Of a DNA stretch of 64,000 nucleotides, positions 52,901-60,863 are shown one piece after another (within the stretch, counting starts at the first letter, position 1; every line of letters starts with the position of its first letter). The stretch is taken from contig CAINNJ010000023.1 in NCBI GenBank assembly GCA_903851195.1, positions 62,001-126,000 of the forward strand. The letters run 5' to 3'. Source of the DNA: an uncultured Acidobacteriia bacterium (GTDB lineage Bacteria > Acidobacteriota > Terriglobia > Bryobacterales > Bryobacteraceae). Below the pieces are notes generated by a model. It worked only from the letters and a program-made list of their open reading frames with translations. It was not told the origin of the DNA and ran no database searches. A program made the position numbers and the translations under genes.

Positions 52901-53796
52901 TCTCGTCCGGCGGTTCTTTCCTCGTCGATAACAGCGGCGCTTCTTACTTCAGCTCCGGCCAGCTTGAACTGCGCCGCCGCCTCAGCAAGGGCTTCCTGAT
53001 GCAGGGCAGCTATGTGTGGGCGAAGTCGCTCACCAATGGCGCAACAGCCAGCGCGACCGATAGTTCCCAGCCCACCACGCTGCGCAACGGCCGCATCGAT
53101 CGTCTGCCTTCCGGCTTCGACATTCGCCACGCTCTGAAGGTCAACGGCATCTGGGATCTCCCCTTCGGCCCCGGCCGCCACTTCCTCGGCTCCGTCAGTA
53201 ATCCCATCGCGAAGAAGGCCATGGAAGGCTGGCAGCTGGCGGGCAATGTCCGTATCCAGACCGGCACGCCGCTCTTCCTCACGCCGCCCACCGGCAGCGC
53301 CGGCTTCGGGACGTTCAATCAATACAGCGACGGCGTCGTTTACCACAACATGACGCAGAGCGAACTGCAGTCTCTGGTCGGGAACTATAAGACCACGGAC
53401 TCGACCGGCAAGGGGCAGGTCACCTTTCTCCCGCAGAGCATCATCGACAACACCAAAGCGGCCTTCGCGCAGGGCGGCCTCACCCCGGCCAACCTCGATC
53501 CCAACGCGAAGTACATCGGACCCGCCGCGCCGGGCACGGTTGGCTACAAGTCGTATATTTACCTGCCGGTCTGGCGCTTCTTCAACTTCAGTCTGATCAA
53601 GACGACGAAGATCACCGAACGGGTGAATCTGGAATTCCGCGGACAGGTGCTGAACGCGTTTAACCTGACCAACTTCCAGCCCAACAACGGGATCGGCAGC
53701 GCCTTCGGTCAGACCACCGCTGCCTATCGCGATACGTCCGGCACGGTGGATCCGGGCGGGCGAATTCTGGAGTGGGTCTTCCGCCTGAATTTCTAG
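49933..53796 (+). CDS. TonB-dependent receptor with N-terminal carboxypeptidase-regulatory domain (Oar-like)
   Basis: This 1287-residue outer-membrane receptor starts with GTG after AGGGGGAA. After the signal peptide comes a regulatory domain (about 22-110: GTVSDPQGALIPAADISVSN, YKVSVSKTGFKTATIDNVVM), then VSVVVEAGQ-type strands. A plug follows (about 125-240: FATRNAVELMVTQPGVSTPT, VDAVEEITLSTSATDALGGG), then a very long barrel with NTYFDANYYFNNINGQAR and a C-terminal GGRILEWVFRLNF. This is the large Acidobacteriota/Oar-type receptor class. The substrate is unknown; a carbohydrate or peptide polymer is possible. A terminator follows directly. Confidence 0.92.
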   Translation: MKKVLAVLFLCAAAAFPQGATSPMSGTVSDPQGALIPAADISVSNPATGQLFKTASSEKGEWSLPALPPAAYKVSVSKTGFKTATIDNVVMNAGVPGTVNVKLEIGQTSESVVVEAGQEILQTESATLSSTVQARQVAEIPFATRNAVELMVTQPGVSTPTNPRSSSINGLPKGALNVTIDGMNTQDSLLKSSDGFFSYIYTPIDAVEEITLSTSATDALGGGEGAANIRFTTRSGTNAFHGGVFWQNRNTYFDANYYFNNINGQARDIINLNQFGGHIGGPVKKNKLFFFANFETYKLPSTYNFTRQVLTPDAISGNFSYKGTDNVVHKVNLYNVAALANQSLASSIRPFATTPDPIIAATLGQINTLTSTGNLKPRTATNNDYVRNDYNYQPHSLDRRYFSNNKLDYNINSKNVFSLTYNYDSYFSAPDGLNSVVPIYDGTGTVLGSTVNAGQRSVRFVGIIALRSAIKPTLTNEFHGGLDGGTVLFRDTINQGLFSTWKGYNPNFGSSYIAGVTSVSTPQRRNSPTKSFTDNVSWSHGSHSVSFGGNFSQVNLFQSTPGTVNSIIPGITFGVSSLDPAFNGATDMFTAANFPGLSSTDRTNAQNLYAILTGRISSISQGVSLGADGKYAFTPAVDRDRIRDYGLFAQDAWRVRPDLTLTLGLRYEKQEPFENLSRTYSVVGYAGLWGTSGIGNLFKPGASGGVAPTYTKIGGSAGYAIPGRALPSIGAAWQLPEGSGLLKWLTGSRKGSSVLRAGYGMNIVREGSNVWTSILASNQGLNLDDSVDPANFPANFGPAGGAWFRDSSLPSRPYPSAPNYPLTPAVTNSLNDFDPKLKLGYVQSWNIGFQRSLGENTVVEARFTGNHGTSLWRQYNLNEVNIVENGFLNDFNIAANNLAIANGTTVQGLYSLPSLKSTNYGNAGLPGQQNLSFISSAIGNSTDTTTANNLKYGQAGSLANSIATNATRMANLQKANPAVPANFFQVNPAVSSGGSFLVDNSGASYFSSGQLELRRRLSKGFLMQGSYVWAKSLTNGATASATDSSQPTTLRNGRIDRLPSGFDIRHALKVNGIWDLPFGPGRHFLGSVSNPIAKKAMEGWQLAGNVRIQTGTPLFLTPPTGSAGFGTFNQYSDGVVYHNMTQSELQSLVGNYKTTDSTGKGQVTFLPQSIIDNTKAAFAQGGLTPANLDPNAKYIGPAAPGTVGYKSYIYLPVWRFFNFSLIKTTKITERVNLEFRGQVLNAFNLTNFQPNNGIGSAFGQTTAAYRDTSGTVDPGGRILEWVFRLNF

Positions 53797-53808
53797 GGCG
53801 ATTCAATG

Positions 53809-53841
53809 GCGCAGGCCGGGCTCAAAAGGCCCGGCCTGCGC
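53809..53841 (+). terminator. Intrinsic terminator of the TonB receptor gene
   Basis: A perfect 13-bp stem (GCGCAGGCCGGGC / GCCCGGCCTGCGC) closes a 7-base loop beginning 13 bases after the receptor stop. TTT and a further T-rich stretch follow. This is the clearest intrinsic terminator in the window. Confidence 0.88.
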
Positions 53842-53914
53842 TTTGCCGGTTTCCGCCTGACTCTTTAACACGCCATGTAATCCGGTGCGAATGTGGGGGA
53901 GATTGTTAATCTGC

Positions 53915-53935
53915 GCGCCGGTTGTTAACCGGCGC
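53915..53935. repeat. Perfect 9-bp inverted repeat
   Basis: GCGCCGGTT and AACCGGCGC flank a 3-base centre between the receptor terminator and the damaged antitoxin gene. It could be a terminator for the minus-strand gene or a protein-binding site. No T tract follows. Confidence 0.5.
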
Positions 53936-54015
53936 CGGCTGGTTTCCGACCCGCCGCTGGAAGACATCCTGCACCCCATCGAGAGCCATCAACGAATCAA
54001 AGGTTCGCAGCGCTA

Positions 54016-54240
54016 CTATACGTGGGGATTGTTCCGGAGCCTGTTCACGTAATCTAATCCATCGACGATGTCCCCGCGATCTCTCCACATCCCGTAGAAC
54101 GGAAGGTTCCTGATCGAAGGCCTCGTCCCCCGCGGCTTCCCGATCTGCCGGAATCGGTACCTCGACCATGTTCCTTCTCTTATCTTCACAATCTCAAGCG
54201 GCCTGAAGACACCGTTCTCGTATTTCGTTGGGATCGTCAT
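54016..54240 (-). pseudogene. AF2212/DUF104-type antitoxin gene with probable compensating frameshifts
   Basis: The open frame encodes 74 residues. Its beginning (TIPTKYENGVFRPLEIVKIR followed by EGT) and end (FYGMWRDRGDIVDGLDYVNR) match AF2212-like antitoxins, which pair with VapC/PIN toxins. The middle does not. In the frame read there it is WSRYRFRQIGKPRGTRP, but the alternative frame reads MVEVPIPADREAAGDEAFDQ, the beta-strand and acidic stretch expected after EGT. One base lost near 54165 and one gained about 70 bases later would explain this. No PIN toxin follows. The gene is probably decaying or encodes an altered protein. Confidence 0.6.
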
Positions 54241-54408
54241 AATCGGGACTCCTGTGACCCCTCATTATGACAAGTCGAAGGGATAGGGTACAGCATCGTG
54301 CGGGTGGCGATTCCAGCCGTTCCGAACGCCGACTCCCGCCAACATCGCCGCGGGCCTTTCCGGATACTTCCCTCCGGAACTGCGACCCTGTATGATGGCC
54401 TCGCCCGT

Positions 54409-55911
54409 ATGAATCCAACCCGCCGAACATTCCTCCAGACCACCGCCGCGGCAACCCTCTCCGCCTCCGCCGCACACACCCAAACCCGCCCCCGCCGCCC
54501 CAACGTCCTGTTCATCATCGCCGATGAATGGCGCGCGCAGGCCACCAGCTACAACGCGGATCCGAACGTCCGCACCCCCGTCCTCGACCGCCTCGCCGCG
54601 CAAAGCATCGGCTTCGACACCGCCGTCTCCGGTCTCCCGGTCTGCTGCCCCTTCCGCGCCAGTCTGGTCACCGGCCAATACCCGTTGACCAACGGCGTCT
54701 TCATCAACGACGTGCCTCTGCAGCCCAACGGCCCCACCCTCGGCGAAACCTTCACCCGCGCCGGCTACCGCACCGGCTGGATCGGAAAATGGCATCTCTA
54801 CGGCAGCCCCGGCGGAAAAAACGAGCGCCGTCTCGACTACATCCCGCCCGAAAAACGCTTCGGCTTCGACTACTGGAAAGCCTGCGAGTGCACCCACGAA
54901 TACAACCAATCGCTCTACTACGAAGGCAATGACCGGACGCCCAAATACTGGCCCGGCTACGACGCCTTCGCCCAGTCCGACGACGCCTGCGCCTTCATCG
55001 AAAAACAGGCCAAATCGAGCGACCCGTTCTGCCTCGTCCTCTCCCTCGGCCCGCCCCACTTCCCCCTGAATACCGCGCCGGAAAAATACCGGGCTCTTTA
55101 CAAAGACGCCCCCATCCGTCTCCGCGACAACGTCCCGCCCGACCGCCGCGACGAAGCCATCGAAGGACTCCGCGGCTACTACGCCCATATGGCCGCGCTC
55201 GACGACTGTTTCGGCCGCCTGCTCGCCACACTCGACCGCGCCGGCATTGCCGAAGACACCATCGTCGTCTTCACGTCCGACCACGGCGACATGATGCTCT
55301 CCCAGGGCCTCACCACCAAACTGCACCCGTGGGACGAATCCATCCGCGTGCCGTTCCTCGTGCGTTACCCGCGCAAACTCGGCGTCAAAGGCCGCCGACT
55401 CCGCACGCCCCTCAACTCCCCCGACATCTTCCCCACGCTCCTCGGCCTCGCCGGCCTCCCCATTCCGGACTCCGTCGAAGGCGCGGACCACTCTGCCCTC
55501 ATGACCGGCCGGCCCGAGGCCTCCGCCGACCGCGGCACACTGCTCACCCTCGCCATCCCGATCACCGAAGCCCGCCGCTATGGCTTCGCCGAGTACCGCG
55601 GTCTGCGCACCACCCGCTATACGTACGTCCGTTCCATCAAAGGCCCCTGGCTGCTCTACGACAACCAGACGGACCCGTATCAGATGCGCAATCTGCTCGG
55701 AAAGCCGGAAGCCCGGCAGCTACAGTCCCGCCTCGACCGCGACCTCAACGCCGAACTGAAACGCCGCAAAGACGACTTCCTCCCCGCTGCTTCGTATATC
55801 CGCCGCGCAAATGTCTCTCACTATCAGGAAGTAAACGCGAAAATCGGCCGCCACCCCAGCCCATGGGGCGATTGGGACTCCACGCTTTCCCCATCGGGCA
55901 CTCCGTTTTAG
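54409..55911 (+). CDS. Sulfatase, Tat-exported
   Basis: This sulfatase of about 500 residues starts with a twin-arginine signal (MNPTRRTFLQTTAAATLSAS). The mature protein opens with RRPNVLFIIADEWRAQ; the usual DD metal pair is D39-E40 here. The active-site motif is VCCPFRASLVTGQYP, in which Cys79 (C-x-P-x-R) would be oxidised to formylglycine. TGWIGKWHLYG and TSDHGDMMLSQ are also standard. The C-terminus has DPYQMRNLLG. It should hydrolyse sulfate esters of polysaccharides in the periplasm. No formylglycine-generating enzyme gene is adjacent. Confidence 0.9.
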   Translation: MNPTRRTFLQTTAAATLSASAAHTQTRPRRPNVLFIIADEWRAQATSYNADPNVRTPVLDRLAAQSIGFDTAVSGLPVCCPFRASLVTGQYPLTNGVFINDVPLQPNGPTLGETFTRAGYRTGWIGKWHLYGSPGGKNERRLDYIPPEKRFGFDYWKACECTHEYNQSLYYEGNDRTPKYWPGYDAFAQSDDACAFIEKQAKSSDPFCLVLSLGPPHFPLNTAPEKYRALYKDAPIRLRDNVPPDRRDEAIEGLRGYYAHMAALDDCFGRLLATLDRAGIAEDTIVVFTSDHGDMMLSQGLTTKLHPWDESIRVPFLVRYPRKLGVKGRRLRTPLNSPDIFPTLLGLAGLPIPDSVEGADHSALMTGRPEASADRGTLLTLAIPITEARRYGFAEYRGLRTTRYTYVRSIKGPWLLYDNQTDPYQMRNLLGKPEARQLQSRLDRDLNAELKRRKDDFLPAASYIRRANVSHYQEVNAKIGRHPSPWGDWDSTLSPSGTPF

Positions 55912-56006
55912 GAACTCAGAGCAAAGGAAGCTTCGCGGTACCTGCCGTTGTGCGGGGCCTTCAGGGAATGCGCAGGAGCGGATCTGACATCGCTTGGGGA
56001 CCTGTT

Positions 56007-56375
56007 CTATACGTGCGCGGGTCGCTTTCGCGCTCGCGGCTTTGGATCGTCCTCGATAATGCCCGAAAGTAACACAGGTTCGCGGTCGGGGAACTCTGCG
56101 ATCAGCGACAAATTGCCGCCCATAGCCTCCACATATTCCCGCAGGGTCGAGATCAGGAGGTCGCTGCGCTTCTCCAGTTTCGAAACACCTTCCTGGCCGA
56201 TGTTCAGTGACTTGGCAATCTTCTGCTGCGTGAGACGGCGAGCGTGGCGAAGTTGCTGGAGCGTCATTTCCTCGGCAATTAGCCGGGCCGCGCGCGCCTC
56301 CACTTTTTTCCGTTGGCCGGGGCTCAATGCGTTGATAATCTCGTTCCCGTTCCGGGACACGCAGGGCCTAGGCAC
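56007..56375 (-). CDS. XRE-like helix-turn-helix protein, orphan antitoxin-like
   Basis: This 122-residue protein starts at GTG (56375). It has a helical N-terminal region (GQRKKVEARAARLIAEEMTL) and then an XRE helix-turn-helix at about 42-85 (LRHARRLTQQKIAKSLNIGQ, EGVSKLEKRSDLLIS). A short tail follows (REYVEAMGGNLSLIAEFPD). This layout is common among HigA-like antitoxins. No toxin gene is found next to it, so it is an orphan or a stand-alone regulator. A start five codons later (GTG 56360) is possible. Confidence 0.8.
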   Translation of the reverse strand: MPRPCVSRNGNEIINALSPGQRKKVEARAARLIAEEMTLQQLRHARRLTQQKIAKSLNIGQEGVSKLEKRSDLLISTLREYVEAMGGNLSLIAEFPDREPVLLSGIIEDDPKPRARKRPAHV

Positions 56376-56700
56376 TCAAATGCATTGTTAAGGAGTGCAA
56401 GCTTTTGCCCGCTTGAATCCCCTGGAAATCGATTCAGGCGAGCCGTCTCCCGAGGAAAGTGACGGCAGCGGAACGAGAACAATGACCGAAGCCCTGCCCG
56501 ATGCACAATCTGCTCCGGAAGCCGGACACCCGCACTCCCTCCCCAACCACGACGCCAATCTGAAGCGTCGCAAAGGAAATTACCGCGCCGCTTTTAGCCG
56601 TCACCCGAGCCACGGAGCGAATGACACTCCACGCTCCACCAATACCCCTGTATTTTTGCCCCCGTTTGTATGACAATAACCTCACCAAAGGTGGGGTGCT
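56376..56700. other. Intergenic region upstream of the second DUF4139 gene
   Basis: About 325 bp lie between the divergent orphan HTH gene and the DUF4139 gene. A plus-strand frame from 56395 to 56673 is open but of low complexity (many Pro, His, Ser and Thr) without recognisable features, so I do not call it a gene. No repeat, tRNA or strong promoter is evident. The last 20 bases hold a hairpin covering the ribosome site. Confidence 0.5.
56680..56696 (+). promoter_or_regulatory. Hairpin whose 3' arm is the Shine-Dalgarno of the DUF4139 gene
   Basis: CCTCACC-AAA-GGTGGGG folds as a 7-bp stem (one G-U) ending four bases before the ATG at 56701. The GGTGGGG arm is the only ribosome-binding candidate, so folding would hide it. 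This could make translation sensitive to temperature or to a bound factor. Confidence 0.5.
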
Positions 56701-59079
56701 ATGTCGCATGTTCTTAGAACCGTATCCGCAGTTTTTCTCCTCGCGGGCGCCGTATCCGCGCAAATGCCCATAAAACGCGTCGTTTTATACAAAAACGGCG
56801 TCGGCTATTTCGAACACTTAGGTTCCGTCCGGGGAAGTCAGGAAGTCACTATCTCTTTTACCTCCGGCCAGCTCAACGACGTTCTGAAATCCTTAACCGT
56901 CCTCGACCTCAACGGCGGGCATATTTCGGGCGTAGCCTACGGTTCCTCCGCGCCGGTCGATCGCCAGTTGGGCGACCTGCACCTTCCCATCGGCGAAAAG
57001 GCCACCCTCACCGAATTCCTCGCCGCTCTGCGCGGGGCAAGACTCGAAGTCCGCAACGGCGCCAATGTCGTCACCGGACGCCTGCTGAGCGTCGAACGCA
57101 AAACCCGCATGGGCAGCGGCGCAACCCTCGAAGTCGACTACCTCTCACTCATCACGGACACCGGCGAAGTCAAAACAACCGAAGTCACGCCCGCCTTCTC
57201 GGTCCGTCTGCTCGAACGCGGTCTCACCGGCAAAGTCGACCGTTTTCTCGACCTGCTCGCCTCCGGTCGCGACGCCGACGTGCGCCGCATGGTCGTTTCC
57301 ACCGAAGGCTCCGGCGACCGCAACATCTTCGTCAGCTACATCAGCGAAGTGCCCGTCTGGAAGGCCACCTATCGCCTTGTGCTCAACTCCAAAGGCGCGT
57401 CGGCGCCGCTGCTGCAGGGCTGGGCGATTGTCGATAATACCGTCGGGCAGGACTGGGAAAAGGTCCAGCTCTCGTTAGTCGCGGGCGCGCCGCAATCTTT
57501 CATTCAAAACCTCTCACAGCCCTACTATTCCCGCCGTCCCGTCGTCCCCATGTCGCAAAGCGCCAACGCCTCGCCGCAAACCTACGAGGCCACGCTCACG
57601 CCCGGCGGCGCGCGACTCACCGGCACCGTTCGCGATCCCGCGCGCGGGGTTGTTGCGGGAGTGCGGCTGCAGGTTTGGGACGCGGGCGGCAACGTCGTCG
57701 CCGAAGGCCGCACCAACCAGGCCGGCGCTTACGACATCGCCGTGCCCGCCGGAACCTACCGGCTCGAATTTCAGTCCCCCGGCTTTCGCAATACCGCATT
57801 CGCCGGCGTGGTCGCTTCCCTGGACCAGGTCACCCGGCAAGATGCCGTCCTCAGCGTCGGTTCGGTCAGTGAGTCGGTCGAGGTCACCGCATCGGCCCCA
57901 AACCTCAGCACCGAATCCGCAAGTCTGGCTTCAGGCGGACGGTCCCTCGGCAGCGGCGCAGCGCTCGGCGGCAGCGGCGGAATGGCCAAACGTGCAGTGG
58001 GGTTCCCTCCCCCTCCTCCCCCCTCGCAAAGCGTGGACGCCGCCCGCGCCCAGGCCCAGTCCGCCGCTTCCGCGCAGGAACTCGGCGATCTCTTCGAGTA
58101 CAAGCTCAAAGAGCCGGTGACCATTCTGAAGAACCGCTCCGCCCTCGTCCCCATCGTGCAGTCGCCCATCGCCGCCGAGAAGGTCTCCATCTGGAATGAG
58201 CAAGCAGGTCTGCCTCGCCCGCAACGCGCCCTCTGGCTCACCAACACCACGGGCCTGACGCTCGACGGCGGCAGTTTCAGCGTGCTCGAAGAAGAAACCT
58301 TCGCCGGCGAAGGCCTTTTCGATCCCATTCGCCCCGACGAAAAGCGCCTCGTCTCCTACGCCACCGACCTCGCCCTCAACGTGAACGCCCGCCAGACCAG
58401 CGAACCCCAGCGCGTGTCCCGCGTCGGCATCAGCCACGGCGTTCTCACCCAGCAAAGCGAAATCCGGGATCGCAAAACCTACACCTTCCGGAACGAAGAC
58501 ACCACGGGACGCACCGTCATCGTGGAACACCCCGTGCGTGCCGGTTACGAACTCCGCGGCGACGCCCGGCCTGCCGAATCCACGTCGGGCCCGGTCGAAA
58601 CCACCTCGGGATGGATGCGCTTCCGTGTCAAAGTGGAACCGAAACAGACCGCTTCCCTCGTGGTGGATGAGGCTCGCCCCCTGCAAACCACCTACGCTCT
58701 CACCAGCCTTTCCGCCGATCAGGTCGCGCTCTTCGTCCGCCAGCGGTCCATCGACGGCGCCATTGAGGCCGCACTCCGCAGGATCCTCGAACAGAAGTCC
58801 GTCATTGACGATCTGGAAACCAGAAAGACCAGCCAGGAGGGCGAGACCACCAAAATCTTCGACGACCAGCAGCGCCTCCGCGAGAACATGAAGGCCCTGA
58901 AGGGAAGTGCCGAGGAGAAAGTGCTTCTCCAGCGCTACACAAAGCAGCTAAGCGATCAGGAAGATCGTCTGGAAGCGCTCGAAAAGCTCTCCGCCCAACT
59001 CGAAGCGCAACACGACGCCGCGCAGGCTGCGTTGGATCGTGCCATTCAGGAACTGACGCTCGACGTCCGACTCCCCTGA
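56701..59079 (+). CDS. DUF4139-type secreted protein with inserted carboxypeptidase-regulatory domain
   Basis: This 792-residue paralogue of the protein at 14558-16693 starts with MSHVLRTVSAVFLLAGAVSA (signal peptide) and KRVVLYKNGVGYFEHLG. Shared blocks include GQLNDVLKSLTVLDLNGGHI, FVSYISEVPVWKATYRLVLN, LQGWAIVDNTVGQDWEKVQL and LFEYKLKEPVTILKNRSALV, plus the final coiled coil. Between about residues 302 and 395 a carboxypeptidase-regulatory-like domain is inserted (ARLTGTVRDPARGVVAGVRL to VGSVSESVEVTASAPNLS), of the kind found on TonB receptors. A Gly/Pro-rich linker follows. Function unknown; the insertion suggests envelope protein contacts. Confidence 0.88.
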   Translation: MSHVLRTVSAVFLLAGAVSAQMPIKRVVLYKNGVGYFEHLGSVRGSQEVTISFTSGQLNDVLKSLTVLDLNGGHISGVAYGSSAPVDRQLGDLHLPIGEKATLTEFLAALRGARLEVRNGANVVTGRLLSVERKTRMGSGATLEVDYLSLITDTGEVKTTEVTPAFSVRLLERGLTGKVDRFLDLLASGRDADVRRMVVSTEGSGDRNIFVSYISEVPVWKATYRLVLNSKGASAPLLQGWAIVDNTVGQDWEKVQLSLVAGAPQSFIQNLSQPYYSRRPVVPMSQSANASPQTYEATLTPGGARLTGTVRDPARGVVAGVRLQVWDAGGNVVAEGRTNQAGAYDIAVPAGTYRLEFQSPGFRNTAFAGVVASLDQVTRQDAVLSVGSVSESVEVTASAPNLSTESASLASGGRSLGSGAALGGSGGMAKRAVGFPPPPPPSQSVDAARAQAQSAASAQELGDLFEYKLKEPVTILKNRSALVPIVQSPIAAEKVSIWNEQAGLPRPQRALWLTNTTGLTLDGGSFSVLEEETFAGEGLFDPIRPDEKRLVSYATDLALNVNARQTSEPQRVSRVGISHGVLTQQSEIRDRKTYTFRNEDTTGRTVIVEHPVRAGYELRGDARPAESTSGPVETTSGWMRFRVKVEPKQTASLVVDEARPLQTTYALTSLSADQVALFVRQRSIDGAIEAALRRILEQKSVIDDLETRKTSQEGETTKIFDDQQRLRENMKALKGSAEEKVLLQRYTKQLSDQEDRLEALEKLSAQLEAQHDAAQAALDRAIQELTLDVRLP

Positions 59080-59182
59080 CGCGCACCAAAATTCACCCTC
59101 CCGTACAAAATTTCGGTGATATGCAGTACCGGTGCGTTCCGGGCACTGGAAACTTTACATTGCAAATCTGCACAAATAGAGT

Positions 59183-59485
59183 ATGACGATCACCGATGAA
59201 GAATTTCTCCACCTGGTCGGCGTTTCTGACGATATGAAGCCGGAACCCGCGCCTGCACGCGCCGGTTCCACGCAGTGTAACTGCGGCATGAGCGAGCTGC
59301 ACGCCATCGAGCGCGACCGCCTGCGCCAGCAAATCGACCGCCTGATGGACACGACGGCGCGCCTTGAAGCGGCCAATGCCCAGACCCAGGCGCACTGCAG
59401 GTCACACGTGCGACGCTGGGCGCGCGTTGCATGGGCGGGTTGGTTACTGGCGGCTCTGCTCGAGTACGCCAGGCATTCCGCATAG
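59183..59485 (+). CDS. Small protein with Cys pair, coiled coil and C-terminal membrane helix
   Basis: I do not recognise this 100-residue protein. It has a CNC pair at about 32-34, a charged helical stretch (AIERDRLRQQIDRLMDTTAR, LEAANAQTQAH) and a C-terminal hydrophobic segment (VAWAGWLLAALLEY). It could be a tail-anchored membrane protein with a cytoplasmic coiled coil. Its ATG at 59183 has no strong ribosome site. It is downstream of the DUF4139 gene by about 100 bp and may be co-transcribed. Confidence 0.6.
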   Translation: MTITDEEFLHLVGVSDDMKPEPAPARAGSTQCNCGMSELHAIERDRLRQQIDRLMDTTARLEAANAQTQAHCRSHVRRWARVAWAGWLLAALLEYARHSA

Positions 59486-59586
59486 CCCGGTTTCACCACG
59501 GTTGCGGCCGAATCCCGTAGTCATCGGTCAGAACGGGTGAATGGGGAAGAACCGCCGATAGGCGGCTGTCGCGGGCTGGCTCTTGC

Positions 59587-60825
59587 TTAGTTCCCCAACT
59601 CCCGGTTCAACATATCCAAAGCCATCTGCGCCGCGAACGCCCGCACCCGCGGCCGGTCGCTCGACGGCCAGATCCGGTGATAGCTCCCCAGAAACTCCGG
59701 ACCCGCGATCCCGATGAACACCGACCCCACCGGCGCCTCGTCCCCGTCCGCCGTCGGCCCCGCATTTCCCGTGATCGACACCGCCCACGTCACGCCCGCG
59801 CGTTCCCGAGCCCCCGCCGCCATCGCCTCGGCGACCTCTTTGCTCACCGCTCCGTGAGCCGCAAGCAGCGCCTCCGGAACTCCCACGCACTCCGTCTTCA
59901 TCCGCCGCGTGTAGGTAATAAACCCGCCGACGAAATACTCCGAACTCCCCGGCACGCTCGTAATCCGCTCCGCCAGTCCGCCGCCCGTCGCGCTCTCCGC
60001 CACCGCCAGCGTCGCCCCCGTCGCTTTCAGTTTCCGCCCGATAATCACTTCCAGCGGATCGCTGTTCCGCGAATAGATCCGTTCCCCCAGCGCCGCGTCG
60101 ATCTGGTCCCCCACCTCCGCCAGCAGCGCCTCCGCCTCGGACTCGCTCGTGCACCGGGCCCGTAAGTGAACCTGCAGATCGCCGTTGTGCGCCAGTACGG
60201 TCGTGGCCGGGTTCTCGTACTTCTTGTAAATCGGCGCGATCGTCTGGTCCAGATCCGATTCCGACATCCCCGAAATCCGGAACACTTTCGTCCGGATGGC
60301 CAGCGGCGGCACCATCGCTCGCAGCCGCGGCATGCACTCGCGCGTGAACATCAACTTCAGCTCATGCGGCGGCCCCGGCAGCATCATCACCGTGCAGTCC
60401 TCGCCCGCAATCCACTGCCCCGGCGCCGTGCCCCGGTCGTTCGACAGAATCTCCGCGCCCTCGATCACCATCGCCTGGCGCTTGTTGATCTCCGGCATCA
60501 CCCGCTTCATCCGCCGGAAACGCTCTTCGATCCCCTCGCTAATCTCCGCGTTGAAAATCAGCGGCCGGCCGAGCGCGGCCGCCAGCGCGTCGCGCGTCAG
60601 ATCGTCTTCGGTCGGTCCCAGCCCGCCCGAAATCAGCAGGAACTGCGACGCGCCCATCGCCAGCCGCATCGCTGTGGCCAGCCGGTCCCGGTCGTCCCCG
60701 ACCACATGCTTCGCCACCACTTCCACGCCGATCTGATTCAGCTGATCGGTCAAAAACAGCGAATTTGTGTCGACGCGGTCAGGCGTCAGCATCTCCGAAC
60801 CTACGGCCAGAATCTCAGCGTTCAT
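59587..60825 (-). CDS. cinA: CinA-family protein (nicotinamide-nucleotide amidase)
   Basis: This protein of about 412 residues combines an N-terminal MoCF/CinA domain (MNAEILAVGSEMLTPDRVDT, LLISGGLGPTEDDLTRDALA, MMLPGPPHELKLMF) with a C-terminal PncC deamidase (LAVAESATGGGLAERITSVP, GGFITYTRRMKTECVGVPEA, WAVSITGNAGPTADGDE, PVGSVFIGI). The first domain resembles ADP-ribose pyrophosphatase forms, and the second deamidates NMN in the pyridine-nucleotide cycle. ATG 60825 is chosen because it opens the family consensus. It is last in the operon that runs from rimO. Confidence 0.95.
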   Translation of the reverse strand: MNAEILAVGSEMLTPDRVDTNSLFLTDQLNQIGVEVVAKHVVGDDRDRLATAMRLAMGASQFLLISGGLGPTEDDLTRDALAAALGRPLIFNAEISEGIEERFRRMKRVMPEINKRQAMVIEGAEILSNDRGTAPGQWIAGEDCTVMMLPGPPHELKLMFTRECMPRLRAMVPPLAIRTKVFRISGMSESDLDQTIAPIYKKYENPATTVLAHNGDLQVHLRARCTSESEAEALLAEVGDQIDAALGERIYSRNSDPLEVIIGRKLKATGATLAVAESATGGGLAERITSVPGSSEYFVGGFITYTRRMKTECVGVPEALLAAHGAVSKEVAEAMAAGARERAGVTWAVSITGNAGPTADGDEAPVGSVFIGIAGPEFLGSYHRIWPSSDRPRVRAFAAQMALDMLNRELGN

Positions 60826-60863
60826 GTCTTTGGATTGGATAGAAGTGACCGGCTTAAAGCGCA

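Noticed and set aside
53906-54169. Minus-strand frame that could be a PIN toxin remnant behind the antitoxin
   Set aside because: Only its first part makes sense, as the out-of-frame middle of the antitoxin; no PIN-domain acidic motif is visible.
54265-55491. Minus-strand frame of 408 codons opposite the sulfatase gene
   Set aside because: The sulfatase motifs are complete on the plus strand; the antisense product is Gly/Val/Glu-rich without a motif.
56395-56673. Open 92-codon plus-strand frame in the DUF4139 upstream region
   Set aside because: Low-complexity product, GTG start with poor spacing and no recognisable feature.
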